Shown one piece after another: positions 15,999-23,342 of a DNA stretch of 24,349 nucleotides; the first letter of the stretch is position 1; each line of letters begins with the position of its first letter. Below the pieces are notes generated by a model that did not search any database, was not told the origin of the DNA, and worked only from the letters and a program-made list of their open reading frames with translations. Origin of the DNA: Dehalococcoidia bacterium (GTDB lineage: Bacteria; Chloroflexota; Dehalococcoidia; GIF9; AB-539-J10); NCBI GenBank assembly GCA_030605665.1, contig JAUWHW010000019.1, forward strand, positions 1 through 24,349, written 5' to 3'. The position numbers and the translations under genes were made by a program.

Positions 15999-16643
15999 TT
16001 ATTCAAGCTCAGCAGAGACCTCTAAGAACCAAACATTATCTCTTTTCTCTTGTTTGCCGTGAGTGACTTTAAGCGGTCTTTTAAAAATTGGACCATCGAA
16101 CACAAAGGTATGATATTCCCCGGATTCCCCACAAGGATGGCAACCAAATTTTTGAATTTCGTCTAAAAAAGCCTTGTCTAAGCTTCTGCCAAGCAAATTC
16201 TTTTCCAATCTGGTAGCAACAACTATCGCTTTAAACCCGCTCTGCCAAAAATCAGCAAGGAGGTCCCCGGGTCCAATCCCCCAGAGGGGCAAGAGAGGCT
16301 TTATTCCAAGCTCAGCACAAACCCTCTCTATCCACTCTCTATGCTCCTCCAAGTCCATATCACCAAAAACTCCTCCCTCTATCCCTTTCTCTTTAAGTTC
16401 AGTCACAACCTTCTTAAAGTTCTCCTCATAATTTTCCCAGGAGGTTTTGACTTGCACTATTGGAATCCCAATAGCTTCTGACTGCAAATCCAAAACTTCA
16501 GCTTTAATACCGTGAGACCTTGACCTCTTTCCGTCCTCGGAAAGGAAGTTGACCAGATACGAAACCTGGTGTCCTTGCGAAATTGCTTTATAGGTCGCCA
16601 GGGCAGACTCTTTCCCTCCACTCCAGGAGGCAAAGACTTTCAT
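15999..16643 (-). CDS. DUF71 (COG2102) PP-loop ATPase, probable B12-salvage subgroup
   Basis: ATP-pyrophosphatase of the Dph6/DUF71 family, 214 aa. The PP-loop is ASWSGGKESALA (residues ~5-16). Conserved family stretches are EGGVFGDMDLEEHREWIERVC, PLLPLWGIGPGDLL and the C-terminal CGESGEYHTFVFDGPIF. In eukaryotes and archaea the family makes the diphthamide amide. Bacteria have no diphthamide, and published comparative genomics proposed that a DUF71 subgroup clustered with B12 genes acts in B12 salvage, perhaps by amidating a corrinoid side chain. This gene fits that subgroup by position: it lies nine bases after an unknown gene behind btuF, and before btuC. Exact substrate is unknown. Confidence 0.88.
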   Translation of the reverse strand: MKVFASWSGGKESALATYKAISQGHQVSYLVNFLSEDGKRSRSHGIKAEVLDLQSEAIGIPIVQVKTSWENYEENFKKVVTELKEKGIEGGVFGDMDLEEHREWIERVCAELGIKPLLPLWGIGPGDLLADFWQSGFKAIVVATRLEKNLLGRSLDKAFLDEIQKFGCHPCGESGEYHTFVFDGPIFKRPLKVTHGKQEKRDNVWFLEVSAELE

Positions 16644-16652
16644 CTAATCAGC

Positions 16653-17402
16653 TCACCCAATGATTTCTTCTACCTCAAAGAGAGCGGTATTAGCGTGGCA
16701 CTTACAAGAGATTGCAACAGCAAGTGAATAGGGAGGTTCTAACCCTTCAACATAGTCCAACCATTCTTGCACTTCAGCCCCTAATATTGCTCCTACGCCA
16801 CCAAGATCTTGACTCACAAAAATCCTGTAATGATCTACCGTCTCAGATAAGGAGAATTCAAGTAGCTCATACATAGGGGCAACTTTCTTGCGACCAGTCA
16901 CCGGACAGGTCTTTGGCTGTGAGCAAGGAATTTTACACCACATCCCCTTGGGCATATAACTTGATATGATAGTCCCTGGACCCTGGGAAAGAACTAGCTT
17001 TTCTGGTAAGCCAGTCAATGCCCCCTTTACCAGGGATTTACTCTTGGTTATTTTGAGCTCTCTTATTTCCAACCATTTCTCTGTCAATTTACCAGCAATT
17101 CCGCCAGGAATAGTAGGAATAATCCACTTTACGGGCTCATATCTCAGAATGTTTGCTAATACGTTTGTTACTTCACCAATAACAAGTGATATCCCTTCTA
17201 TTTTTGTCTCCCTCATATCTTTCTCAGCCAATATTACATCGGCTACCTTGCTGGCTGGGCAGTGTTGGTTTAAATCTATTATTACGGCTCTAGCTCCAGC
17301 CTCTTTGGTAACTCTCGCTCCCTTGGCACCCCAACGCCCTCCACCAGCACATACCAGCAAATCTCCCTTCCCAATAACTGGCGTATCAATCACCGTGTTC
17401 AT
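16653..17402 (-). CDS. Unrecognised Cys-rich protein within the B12 operon
   Basis: A 249-aa soluble-looking protein that I cannot assign to a family. The N-terminal third contains a glycine-rich turn, LLVCAGGGRWGAKGARV (residues 15-31), followed by ARAVIIDL, which resembles a Rossmann-type nucleotide site, but this is only a resemblance. The second part holds C156-x3-C160-x5-C166 (CKIPCSQPKTCPVTGRKK) and near the end C233-x-C235-H236. Together these could form a metal or Fe-S site. There is no signal peptide or membrane helix. Its ATG shares one base with the btuF stop (TAATG) and it has a strong GGAGGGGAGG ribosome binding site. It is therefore co-translated with the corrinoid-binding protein, which suggests a role in corrinoid uptake or remodelling (inference). 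Confidence 0.8.
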   Translation of the reverse strand: MNTVIDTPVIGKGDLLVCAGGGRWGAKGARVTKEAGARAVIIDLNQHCPASKVADVILAEKDMRETKIEGISLVIGEVTNVLANILRYEPVKWIIPTIPGGIAGKLTEKWLEIRELKITKSKSLVKGALTGLPEKLVLSQGPGTIISSYMPKGMWCKIPCSQPKTCPVTGRKKVAPMYELLEFSLSETVDHYRIFVSQDLGGVGAILGAEVQEWLDYVEGLEPPYSLAVAISCKCHANTALFEVEEIIG

Positions 17403-19183
17403 TACCTCCCCTCCTCAAACAGCTCTGGATGAAGACATCCAGCTATCAATTCGAGGGCATCAATTATTCTAGGTCCCGGAATATCTACAAGGGCTGCCTG
17501 AATACCGTATACTCTGCCATTTTTGACTGCTGGCACTCCCTCCAGTCTGGTTTCACACGTAATATATTCCAAGGTCGGGGCATATCCTTGGACACAAAAT
17601 ATTGCCTGAGGCTCCCTTGCAATGATGGCTTCTAAGTCTACTTCCTTGCATTCATTGAGGTCCGAAAAGATATTGACTCCTCCGCCTTTTTGAATCAAAT
17701 CGTTGGCCATTGTGTTGGAACCTGCTACCCAGAGAGGTTCATACAGATAGAGAACAGTCGGTTTTTCAGCCTCAGCAAGGTTACTTGTCTTTTCCGCTAT
17801 ATTCTTTAATCTTTGCTCTATGCTTGAGATCAAAGTGGAGGTGTCTTCCTCTCGATCTATAATTCTCCCGATCAGCTCCATGTTATTAAGTACAGCCTCA
17901 ATACTCCTGGCCTCTAGAATAACTACGGGCAAACCTAGATTCTCCAACCTTTCAACAGCCTGTTTTTGGTAAGGGACGGCTAAAACCAAGTCTGGGTGCA
18001 GCGCAACAATTTTCTCAATATCCAGGGTGGCATACTCACCAACCTCGCTTATCTCCTCTAGCTCCGGTATTGTCTCCTTCAAATCTCGTTTGGAGCAACC
18101 ATCTACTCCAATAATGCTACTTCCTGCACCAAGAGCAAACAATATTTCAGTATTAGCAGTGGACAAGGAAATTATCCTGGCAGGCTTCACCGGTATAATA
18201 ACTGCCCGCCCCATTTGGTCGACAATCTCCATTGGATAATCTGATATAGTAGGTTTGCCGAATATTTCGGGATGAATGAAGCAAGCAAACTCCTCCAAAG
18301 CCTCGGCTATTCTTGGCCCAGCACGACTAACTAAATCGGCGTCGATTTGATATGTCCTATTATTCTTGCGAGCCTCAGTGACTCCAAGCCTCGGCTCTTC
18401 CATCGCCCATTCAAATGGTTTGCCCTTAGCCTCCCCATGTCCTGTGCAAGCAATGGTCACTTCAGGGTCGCGCGCTATAACTGTTTCTAGGTTGACTATC
18501 CTATGTCCTGCGATATCCTGGAAAATATTCACACCACCTGCCTTTTCAATTAGCTCGTTTATAATAATTCCTGAACCAACACTCCATAATGGGTCATGCC
18601 AGGTAATATAAAAAACCCTTGTCCTTTCCAGTTCCTTGATTTTGTCTGTTACTGCTTCAATTCTGCTCTCCATTTGGGCTACAAGCTCGAATGCTTCTTT
18701 TTCCTTTTCAGTTATTTCCCCCACTATTCTGATATCTTCGAGTATCCCATCTAAGTTTTTTGGCGCTAAGGCAAATACCGTGAGCCCCCTTTCTTCCAGA
18801 GCAGGAATAACCTCTTTGGCATGAATGCTATCAGCCAATATTAAGTCCGGTTGCAGAGCGATTATCTTTTCTATATCCGGGGTGGAATATCCTCCTACCT
18901 TTTCCTTACCCCTGGCTTCTGGGGGATAATCACAAAACTCCGTCACTCCCACCACTTTCTCTTCCAAACCTAAGGCGAATAAAATCTCGGTATTGGAAGG
19001 GGATAAGGAGATAATCCTTTGGGGTACTTTTTCAATGCTGACTGACCTTCCCAAATCATCAACTACGTCTCCCAGTGGTGTGAGGTTAGCAGGGGCGCAG
19101 GCTGAGAAGGGGATAAGAGCTATGCTTAAAAGCACCAGAAGGCACTTTACAACTTTGGTAAAAATCTGTCTATGCTGCTTCAC
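17402..19183 (-). CDS. btuF: Corrinoid-binding lipoprotein with two tandem BtuF-type domains
   Basis: Extracellular substrate-binding component of the importer, 593 aa where a single BtuF/FepB-type protein has about 270-320. The GTG start is followed by a basic N-terminus, a hydrophobic stretch (residues ~11-26) and a lipobox-like FSAC with C29. Two complete domains follow. Domain 1 (~36-312) begins with PQRIISLSPSNTEILFALG and has STPDIEKIIALQPDLIL and GGVNIFQDIAG. Domain 2 (~319-590) repeats the same blocks as PARIISLSTANTEILFALG, ATLDIEKIVALHPDLVL and GGVNIFSDLNE. Both end in a similar PRI-x-x-AL-E and HPE-(I/L)-F block. The two differ enough that this is an old duplication or fusion rather than a sequencing artefact. 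First gene of the cobamide cluster, with a consensus promoter and a leader of only about 45 nt. Confidence 0.93.
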   Translation of the reverse strand: MKQHRQIFTKVVKCLLVLLSIALIPFSACAPANLTPLGDVVDDLGRSVSIEKVPQRIISLSPSNTEILFALGLEEKVVGVTEFCDYPPEARGKEKVGGYSTPDIEKIIALQPDLILADSIHAKEVIPALEERGLTVFALAPKNLDGILEDIRIVGEITEKEKEAFELVAQMESRIEAVTDKIKELERTRVFYITWHDPLWSVGSGIIINELIEKAGGVNIFQDIAGHRIVNLETVIARDPEVTIACTGHGEAKGKPFEWAMEEPRLGVTEARKNNRTYQIDADLVSRAGPRIAEALEEFACFIHPEIFGKPTISDYPMEIVDQMGRAVIIPVKPARIISLSTANTEILFALGAGSSIIGVDGCSKRDLKETIPELEEISEVGEYATLDIEKIVALHPDLVLAVPYQKQAVERLENLGLPVVILEARSIEAVLNNMELIGRIIDREEDTSTLISSIEQRLKNIAEKTSNLAEAEKPTVLYLYEPLWVAGSNTMANDLIQKGGGVNIFSDLNECKEVDLEAIIAREPQAIFCVQGYAPTLEYITCETRLEGVPAVKNGRVYGIQAALVDIPGPRIIDALELIAGCLHPELFEEGR

Positions 19184-19235
19184 TTGCTTTGCTTATACAA
19201 GCTAACTTTATTATAAACAAGTTTGCTGAACTGAA

Positions 19236-19264
19236 ATTATAAACAGCCTTCATTGAGGTGTCAA
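19236..19264 (-). promoter_or_regulatory. Consensus sigma-70 promoter of the cobamide operon
   Basis: Minus strand: TTGACA (19264-19259), 17-bp spacer, TATAAT (19241-19236), a full match to the consensus. The start would be near 19229, leaving about 45 nt before the btuF GTG. That is too short for a cobalamin riboswitch, and no B12 box is seen. Confidence 0.85.
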
Positions 19265-19286
19265 GACCCTGAAAAAAGGCTATAAT
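19258..19286 (+). promoter_or_regulatory. Promoter of the cysteine desulfidase gene, overlapping the btuF promoter
   Basis: Plus strand: GTGTCA (19258-19263, four of six matches), 17-bp spacer, TATAAT (19281-19286). Its -35 occupies nearly the same bases as the -35 of the divergent btuF promoter. Confidence 0.55.
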
Positions 19287-19309
19287 GTTCAAGAAAGAGG
19301 TTACACGCC

Positions 19310-20776
19310 ATGCTTGATATTTCAAAACTTTTTGAGCTTGAAATTAAGCCAGCGTTGGGATGCACTGAACCTGTTGCTATTGGCTATGCAACGTCTTTAG
19401 CCTATAACGCCATTCTAGGAAGAGTGCCAATGTGGCTAAAGGGCAAGATACCAATTAAATATGCTACTGATGTCCACCCAGAAGATGTAAAGGTTGACAC
19501 AATAGAAATATCAAGCGACCGAGGAATATTTAAGAATGCACTGGCTGTGGGGATTCCTAAAACTAAGGGTCAAAAGGGAATTGCTATCGCTGCTGCGATG
19601 GGAATCTTTTGCTTTCCCGAAGCAGAAGGCCAGGTGATGGCATTATTTGAAACACTCCAGTCAGAAGATTTAGAAAAAGCTAAAACGCTGGCAGAGAAGG
19701 TAAGCATCAAATTGATTGAGGGATGGGAGAAAAGCGAAAGTATCCAAATAAGAGCCTCGGTTGAGGTAAGACACAAGCGACTGCCAAAAAGAGCGCTCAC
19801 AGGCATAGCAAAGATTGAGAAGACTCACAGCAATGTAACATCAATTGATGCTTATGACTCACTAGCCCGTGTAACTGAGATTCCCTTGGAGAAAAAACCA
19901 GAGGCACAGCGGAAAAACTCTGATGTGGAAGATAGGTTGAAGGGAATGAGCATTTCTGAAATTGTCGCTGCGCTTGAAGCACTCCCTGAGAGTGCCGTGG
20001 AAAAAATGATACAGCTAATAGAGGTGAATATCGCCGTCTCAGAAGAAGGATTAAAGAGAAGGGAAGGATTAGGAATTGGAGCTACACTAAGAGATTTAGT
20101 AGACGAGGGATATTTAGGCGATGATTTCATCACCTTGGCACAGATTATGGTTGCCTCTGCGGCAGATGCTAGAATGGGTGGCCTTGACTATCCAGTAATG
20201 AGCTGCGCAGGCTCAGGAAATCAAGGAATCGCCGCTAGCCTGCCCATCGTAGCTGTGGCTCAAAAGAACGGCTACGATATAGAGGGATTACTGGCGAAGA
20301 GGCGAAGCGGGCAGCTATCTGGGGATGATGAAAGGAAGTTGAGCCAGCTTGTGAGGGCGCTTGCCCTATCAAACATAATCACTTGCTACGTAACCTATCA
20401 TACAAAATACTTATCGGCTCTATGTGGTTGTGCTATAAAAGCGGGGCTCGGTGCCACTGCTGGCATTGCTTACCTTTTAACCGAATCGGCTAACAAGGTT
20501 GAAATGGCGATGCAGAACATGGCTGGGAACATCACCGGGCTTATCTGTGATGGAGGCAAAGGGGGTTGCTCTTTAAAATTGACCACTTCTGCCTCTGTAG
20601 CAATACAAAGCGCTTTACTGGCTATGAGAGGAGTTCGAGTCCCAGCAGATAATGGGATTGTGGCTGAAAAAGCAGAGGATACCATACGAAATATTGGGAG
20701 AGTCTGCCAGGCCATGAATGCGACCGATGCAGAGATTGTACGTATTATGGCTGACAAAAGTGGTTTGAAGTTTTGA
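19310..20776 (+). CDS. L-cysteine desulfidase / UPF0597 family (CyuA/YhaM-like)
   Basis: A 488-aa member of the family that includes archaeal L-cysteine desulfidase and E. coli CyuA, which break L-cysteine down to sulfide, ammonia and pyruvate using an oxygen-sensitive 4Fe-4S cluster. It opens with the family signature ELEIKPALGCTEPVAIGYA. The C-terminal half, resembling the serine dehydratase alpha-chain fold, has SCAGSGNQGIAASLPI, CGCAIKAGLGATAGIAYLL, MAGNITGLICDGGKGGCSLK and a terminal RNIGRVCQAMNATD. These cysteines are candidates for cluster ligands. Length is somewhat above the usual 400-440. A weak AGAGG precedes the ATG. It may supply sulfide for Fe-S assembly or act in catabolism; the sequence does not decide. 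Confidence 0.88.
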   Translation: MLDISKLFELEIKPALGCTEPVAIGYATSLAYNAILGRVPMWLKGKIPIKYATDVHPEDVKVDTIEISSDRGIFKNALAVGIPKTKGQKGIAIAAAMGIFCFPEAEGQVMALFETLQSEDLEKAKTLAEKVSIKLIEGWEKSESIQIRASVEVRHKRLPKRALTGIAKIEKTHSNVTSIDAYDSLARVTEIPLEKKPEAQRKNSDVEDRLKGMSISEIVAALEALPESAVEKMIQLIEVNIAVSEEGLKRREGLGIGATLRDLVDEGYLGDDFITLAQIMVASAADARMGGLDYPVMSCAGSGNQGIAASLPIVAVAQKNGYDIEGLLAKRRSGQLSGDDERKLSQLVRALALSNIITCYVTYHTKYLSALCGCAIKAGLGATAGIAYLLTESANKVEMAMQNMAGNITGLICDGGKGGCSLKLTTSASVAIQSALLAMRGVRVPADNGIVAEKAEDTIRNIGRVCQAMNATDAEIVRIMADKSGLKF

Positions 20777-20805
20777 GCCATACCTATTATAGGCTGATCA
20801 ACTAC

Positions 20806-21594
20806 TTAATCTTTTCTTAGACTAACGATTTTATAATCCAGATTTTGCTCTTCTAAGCTCTGCACCAACACCGGGACTCCTGTCTCAACACAAATAACCA
20901 GGAAAGGCAAACCGGAGTGAGCTGCTTCTATAGCCGCTTCCTTGATACCATAAGCATAATTAGGCTTTATCCCTATCTGTTTTAATGCTACCAAAGATTC
21001 AACGCCAATTGCTCCTACCAGTCTGACCCTATCTATTTCCTCTTTTAATTTAACCAGGTCGGTATTTCTGGAGCCTCCTTCTTGTATATTAGGCACCACG
21101 CCAATAGTTATCTTGCCTGTCTTTAGCCTTATCACTCCCTCCACACTGGAGATGCCAACATCCTCACCCTTTTTAGCCTCCGATATAGCCATTCCCTTAG
21201 CCACCTTATCGTTCATAATAGGAGAGGCAAACAATAACCCGTCCTTCATATATAGTGATACTGGCTGTCCTCCGGATAAGTCACCATCAGCTATAGCTGT
21301 GGAAACTGATATATCGCTCACCACTTTGCTCACAAACGAAGAGTAACTTTGCAATTGCCTCGCCATCCTCAGAATCCAGTCTACGCCTTCACGAGTCACC
21401 TTATACCTGGAGCGACCTTGTGAGCTAAGCCAACCATCTTTTATCAATTCCTTAACATACTCAGAGACTGCCTGAGAGGTTATACTTAGCTTCAGAGCAA
21501 TATCCTTCTGCTGTATGTTGGGTTGATTTGCCGCCACTTCCAGCAATATTTGAAACTTAGTGGCTAGATTTTTACTTCGTAGTATCTGTGCCAT
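20806..21594 (-). CDS. Winged-HTH transcriptional regulator of archaeal type
   Basis: A 262-aa regulator. Residues ~10-75 form a winged helix-turn-helix of the MarR-like sort (QKDIALKLSITSQAVSEYVKELIKDGWLSSQGRSRYKVTREGVDWI). The rest (~90-262) has no DNA-binding look and contains a glycine-containing stretch, a repeated VGAIGVESLVALKQIG helix and an AAHSGLPFLVICVETGVPVLVQSLEEQ segment. It may bind a small ligand. I know this two-part layout mainly from archaeal proteins of unknown target, so an archaeal origin is possible but unproven. It is convergent with the cysteine desulfidase gene (29 bp between stops). A TATAAT just upstream suggests a nearly leaderless transcript. Confidence 0.75.
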   Translation of the reverse strand: MAQILRSKNLATKFQILLEVAANQPNIQQKDIALKLSITSQAVSEYVKELIKDGWLSSQGRSRYKVTREGVDWILRMARQLQSYSSFVSKVVSDISVSTAIADGDLSGGQPVSLYMKDGLLFASPIMNDKVAKGMAISEAKKGEDVGISSVEGVIRLKTGKITIGVVPNIQEGGSRNTDLVKLKEEIDRVRLVGAIGVESLVALKQIGIKPNYAYGIKEAAIEAAHSGLPFLVICVETGVPVLVQSLEEQNLDYKIVSLRKD

Positions 21595-21603
21595 TATCCA
21601 AAC

Positions 21604-21609
21604 ATTATA
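21604..21609 (-). promoter_or_regulatory. -10 element directly upstream of the HTH regulator gene
   Basis: TATAAT on the minus strand, nine bases before the ATG at 21594. The start would fall within a few bases of the ATG. No convincing -35 and no Shine-Dalgarno are visible. Confidence 0.45.
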
Positions 21610-21642
21610 TCATTTACTAGCCAGGCTACACTCTCTATATTC

Positions 21643-21692
21643 GTAGGGAGAGGCTTCAGCCTCTCCCTGTGGGTCTAAAGACCCACAGCTAC
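21643..21692. repeat. REP-like double hairpin
   Basis: Two perfect 9-bp stems back to back: GGGAGAGGC/GCCTCTCCC (21646-21654 with 21659-21667, loop TTCA) and CTGTGGGTC/GACCCACAG (21667-21675 with 21680-21688, loop TAAA). The pair is enclosed by GTAG (21643) and CTAC (21689-21692). It can fold as a cruciform on either strand. There is no T run, so it is more like a palindromic repeat than a terminator, although it may stabilise the nth 3' end. Confidence 0.85.
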
Positions 21693-21695
21693 AAT

Positions 21696-22340
21696 TTAAA
21701 CAAGCGAGCTGGGACAACCTTTCTCCAATACACATTCACCACAACGAGGTTGTCGAGCATGGCATACCTGCCTGCCGTGTTCTATCATATGAAGGTGGAA
21801 TTGATATACCTTAGATGGAGGCACTTGCTCTTGCAGTAAGTTATGGGCCTTTTCTATAGAAATCTCGGAGTCAATCAAACCTAATCGCCTGGCCACTCGA
21901 AAAACATGAGTATCCACCGGCAAGCACGGCTTCCCCACCCCAAAAAGCAGTACACAGCTAGCAGTTTTGAGACCCACTCCAGGCAAACTCAGCAGGTAAT
22001 TCTTAGCCTCAGATATGCTCATGGAGCCAAGAAAATCAAGACTAATGCAACCCCTCTCTCTTTTAATTTCACTGAGAATCTGCTTTATTCTCACCGCCTT
22101 GATTCGAGATAACCCACCAAACTTAATAACTTGAGCAATATGCTCTACAGGGGCAGAAACCACAGCTTCCCAGCTACCAAAGGTAGATAGTAGCGAGTCA
22201 AAAGCTCGGCCTGAATTAACATCCGAGGTATTCTGAGAAAGGATAGTTCCTATAAGCACATCAATCGGCTCTTTACCTGGCTGCCATTCTAAGGATCCGT
22301 ATTCCTGCTCCAATAACTTGATGACCTCTTTGATAATCAT
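21696..22340 (-). CDS. nth: Endonuclease III family DNA glycosylase/AP lyase
   Basis: Base-excision repair enzyme for oxidised pyrimidines, 214 aa as usual. The helix-hairpin-helix is LPGVGLKTAS, with the catalytic lysine in the same place as K120 of the E. coli enzyme. The catalytic aspartate lies in PVDTHVFRVARRLGL. The C-terminal 4Fe-4S loop is C-x6-C-x2-C-x5-C (CHARQPRCGECVLEKGC). TILSQNTSDVN near residue 35 is the family's active-site entry motif. All needed residues are present. It stands alone on the minus strand, between a REP-like element and a divergent nucleoside hydrolase gene. Confidence 0.95.
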   Translation of the reverse strand: MIIKEVIKLLEQEYGSLEWQPGKEPIDVLIGTILSQNTSDVNSGRAFDSLLSTFGSWEAVVSAPVEHIAQVIKFGGLSRIKAVRIKQILSEIKRERGCISLDFLGSMSISEAKNYLLSLPGVGLKTASCVLLFGVGKPCLPVDTHVFRVARRLGLIDSEISIEKAHNLLQEQVPPSKVYQFHLHMIEHGRQVCHARQPRCGECVLEKGCPSSLV

Positions 22341-22399
22341 TTCTTTGCTTCGCTAAGGAATTCTCATAAAATTTGTGATAGTGTATCTCATAAGATCTA

Positions 22400-23341
22400 A
22401 TGAAGAAAGTCATTTTGGATATGGACCCCGGCATTGATGATGCCTTAGCTTTGCTCTTGGCCTTAAGGTCACCTGAGATCCAAGTTCTAGGCATCACTAC
22501 GGTGGCTGGTAATGCTCCAGTAGAGATGACCAGCGCCAATGCCCGCCGAGTACTGGAATACCTGGGTGTAACTGATATTCCGGTGACAACGGGGGCAGCA
22601 AAACCATTGAACCACCCTCTAGTCGATGCCCTAAATTACCATGGCCTAGACGGACTAGGCCAATGTGGCTTGCCTCCTCCCAGGCTTCCACTACACCCAG
22701 CAAAGGCTTGGGATTTCCTAGCCCAGCTAATCTCAGATTCCCCAGCTAATATCATTTTAGTGGCAACAGGGCCTCTAACCAACATAGCCTATGCTTTTCA
22801 GCGTTACTCTGAGCTGCCAAAATTTCTAGCCAAATTAGTTCTCATGGGAGGGGCCTATAACCTCACACCTTATGGTAAAGGAAACCAAACCCCGTTTGCC
22901 GAGTTCAATATATGGCAAGACCCAGAAGCAGCCTATATAGTGTTTAGCTCCGAAGTGGATATCGTCACTATAGGACTGGACATATCCATGAATCCCGCCA
23001 CTTGCTTGAATAGTCAGCATCTAGAGCAAATCAAAACTAGCCACACACCTACTGCGCATTTAACAGCCAAACTAGTGGAATATGCTATAAAACGCCATAG
23101 ACGCTGTGAACTTCACGACCCTCTAGCTCTGGCAACATTGCTAGATGCCTCCCTGTTTGATTTTATATCAGTGCCTGTGGAAGTAATTACGGGAGATGGC
23201 TGGGACCGAGGAATTACACGTATCTTGCCTTCTGACAGCCGTCAGCTGTCAGCTGATAGCTCTCAGTTAATACATGTGGCCACTGCTGTAGATGGGCCTC
23301 GCTTTCTGAAGCTGTTTCTATCACGCATATTAGAAGAATAA
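22400..23341 (+). CDS. Ribonucleoside hydrolase (IunH/Rih family)
   Basis: Hydrolyses the N-glycosidic bond of ribonucleosides to ribose and base. It is 313 aa, normal length. The calcium-binding opening is ILDMDPGIDDALALLLAL (residues 4-21). Then come TTVAGNAPVEMTSANARRVL, VATGPLTNIAYAF, MGGAYN and EFNIWQDPEAAY; ELHDPLALATLLD holds the conserved histidine-aspartate. Which nucleoside is preferred (pyrimidine, purine or both) is not clear. Residues ~278-289 (SDSRQLSADSSQ) come from a genomic repeat read in frame just before the C-terminal HVATAVDGPRF block. It is followed one base later by a PfkB kinase gene, a natural partner for phosphorylating the released ribose or a nucleoside. Confidence 0.92.
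   Translation: MKKVILDMDPGIDDALALLLALRSPEIQVLGITTVAGNAPVEMTSANARRVLEYLGVTDIPVTTGAAKPLNHPLVDALNYHGLDGLGQCGLPPPRLPLHPAKAWDFLAQLISDSPANIILVATGPLTNIAYAFQRYSELPKFLAKLVLMGGAYNLTPYGKGNQTPFAEFNIWQDPEAAYIVFSSEVDIVTIGLDISMNPATCLNSQHLEQIKTSHTPTAHLTAKLVEYAIKRHRRCELHDPLALATLLDASLFDFISVPVEVITGDGWDRGITRILPSDSRQLSADSSQLIHVATAVDGPRFLKLFLSRILEE
23231..23266 (+). repeat. Short tandem-like repeat read in frame in the nucleoside hydrolase gene
   Basis: TCTGACAGCCGTCAGCTGTC followed by AGCTGATAGCTCTCAG: near-tandem and palindromic units of (T)CAGCTGaCAG. It encodes a Ser/Asp/Gln-rich insert while keeping the frame. It is unrelated in sequence to the GAGCGAGATTCTT family. Confidence 0.7.
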
Positions 23342-23342
23342 G

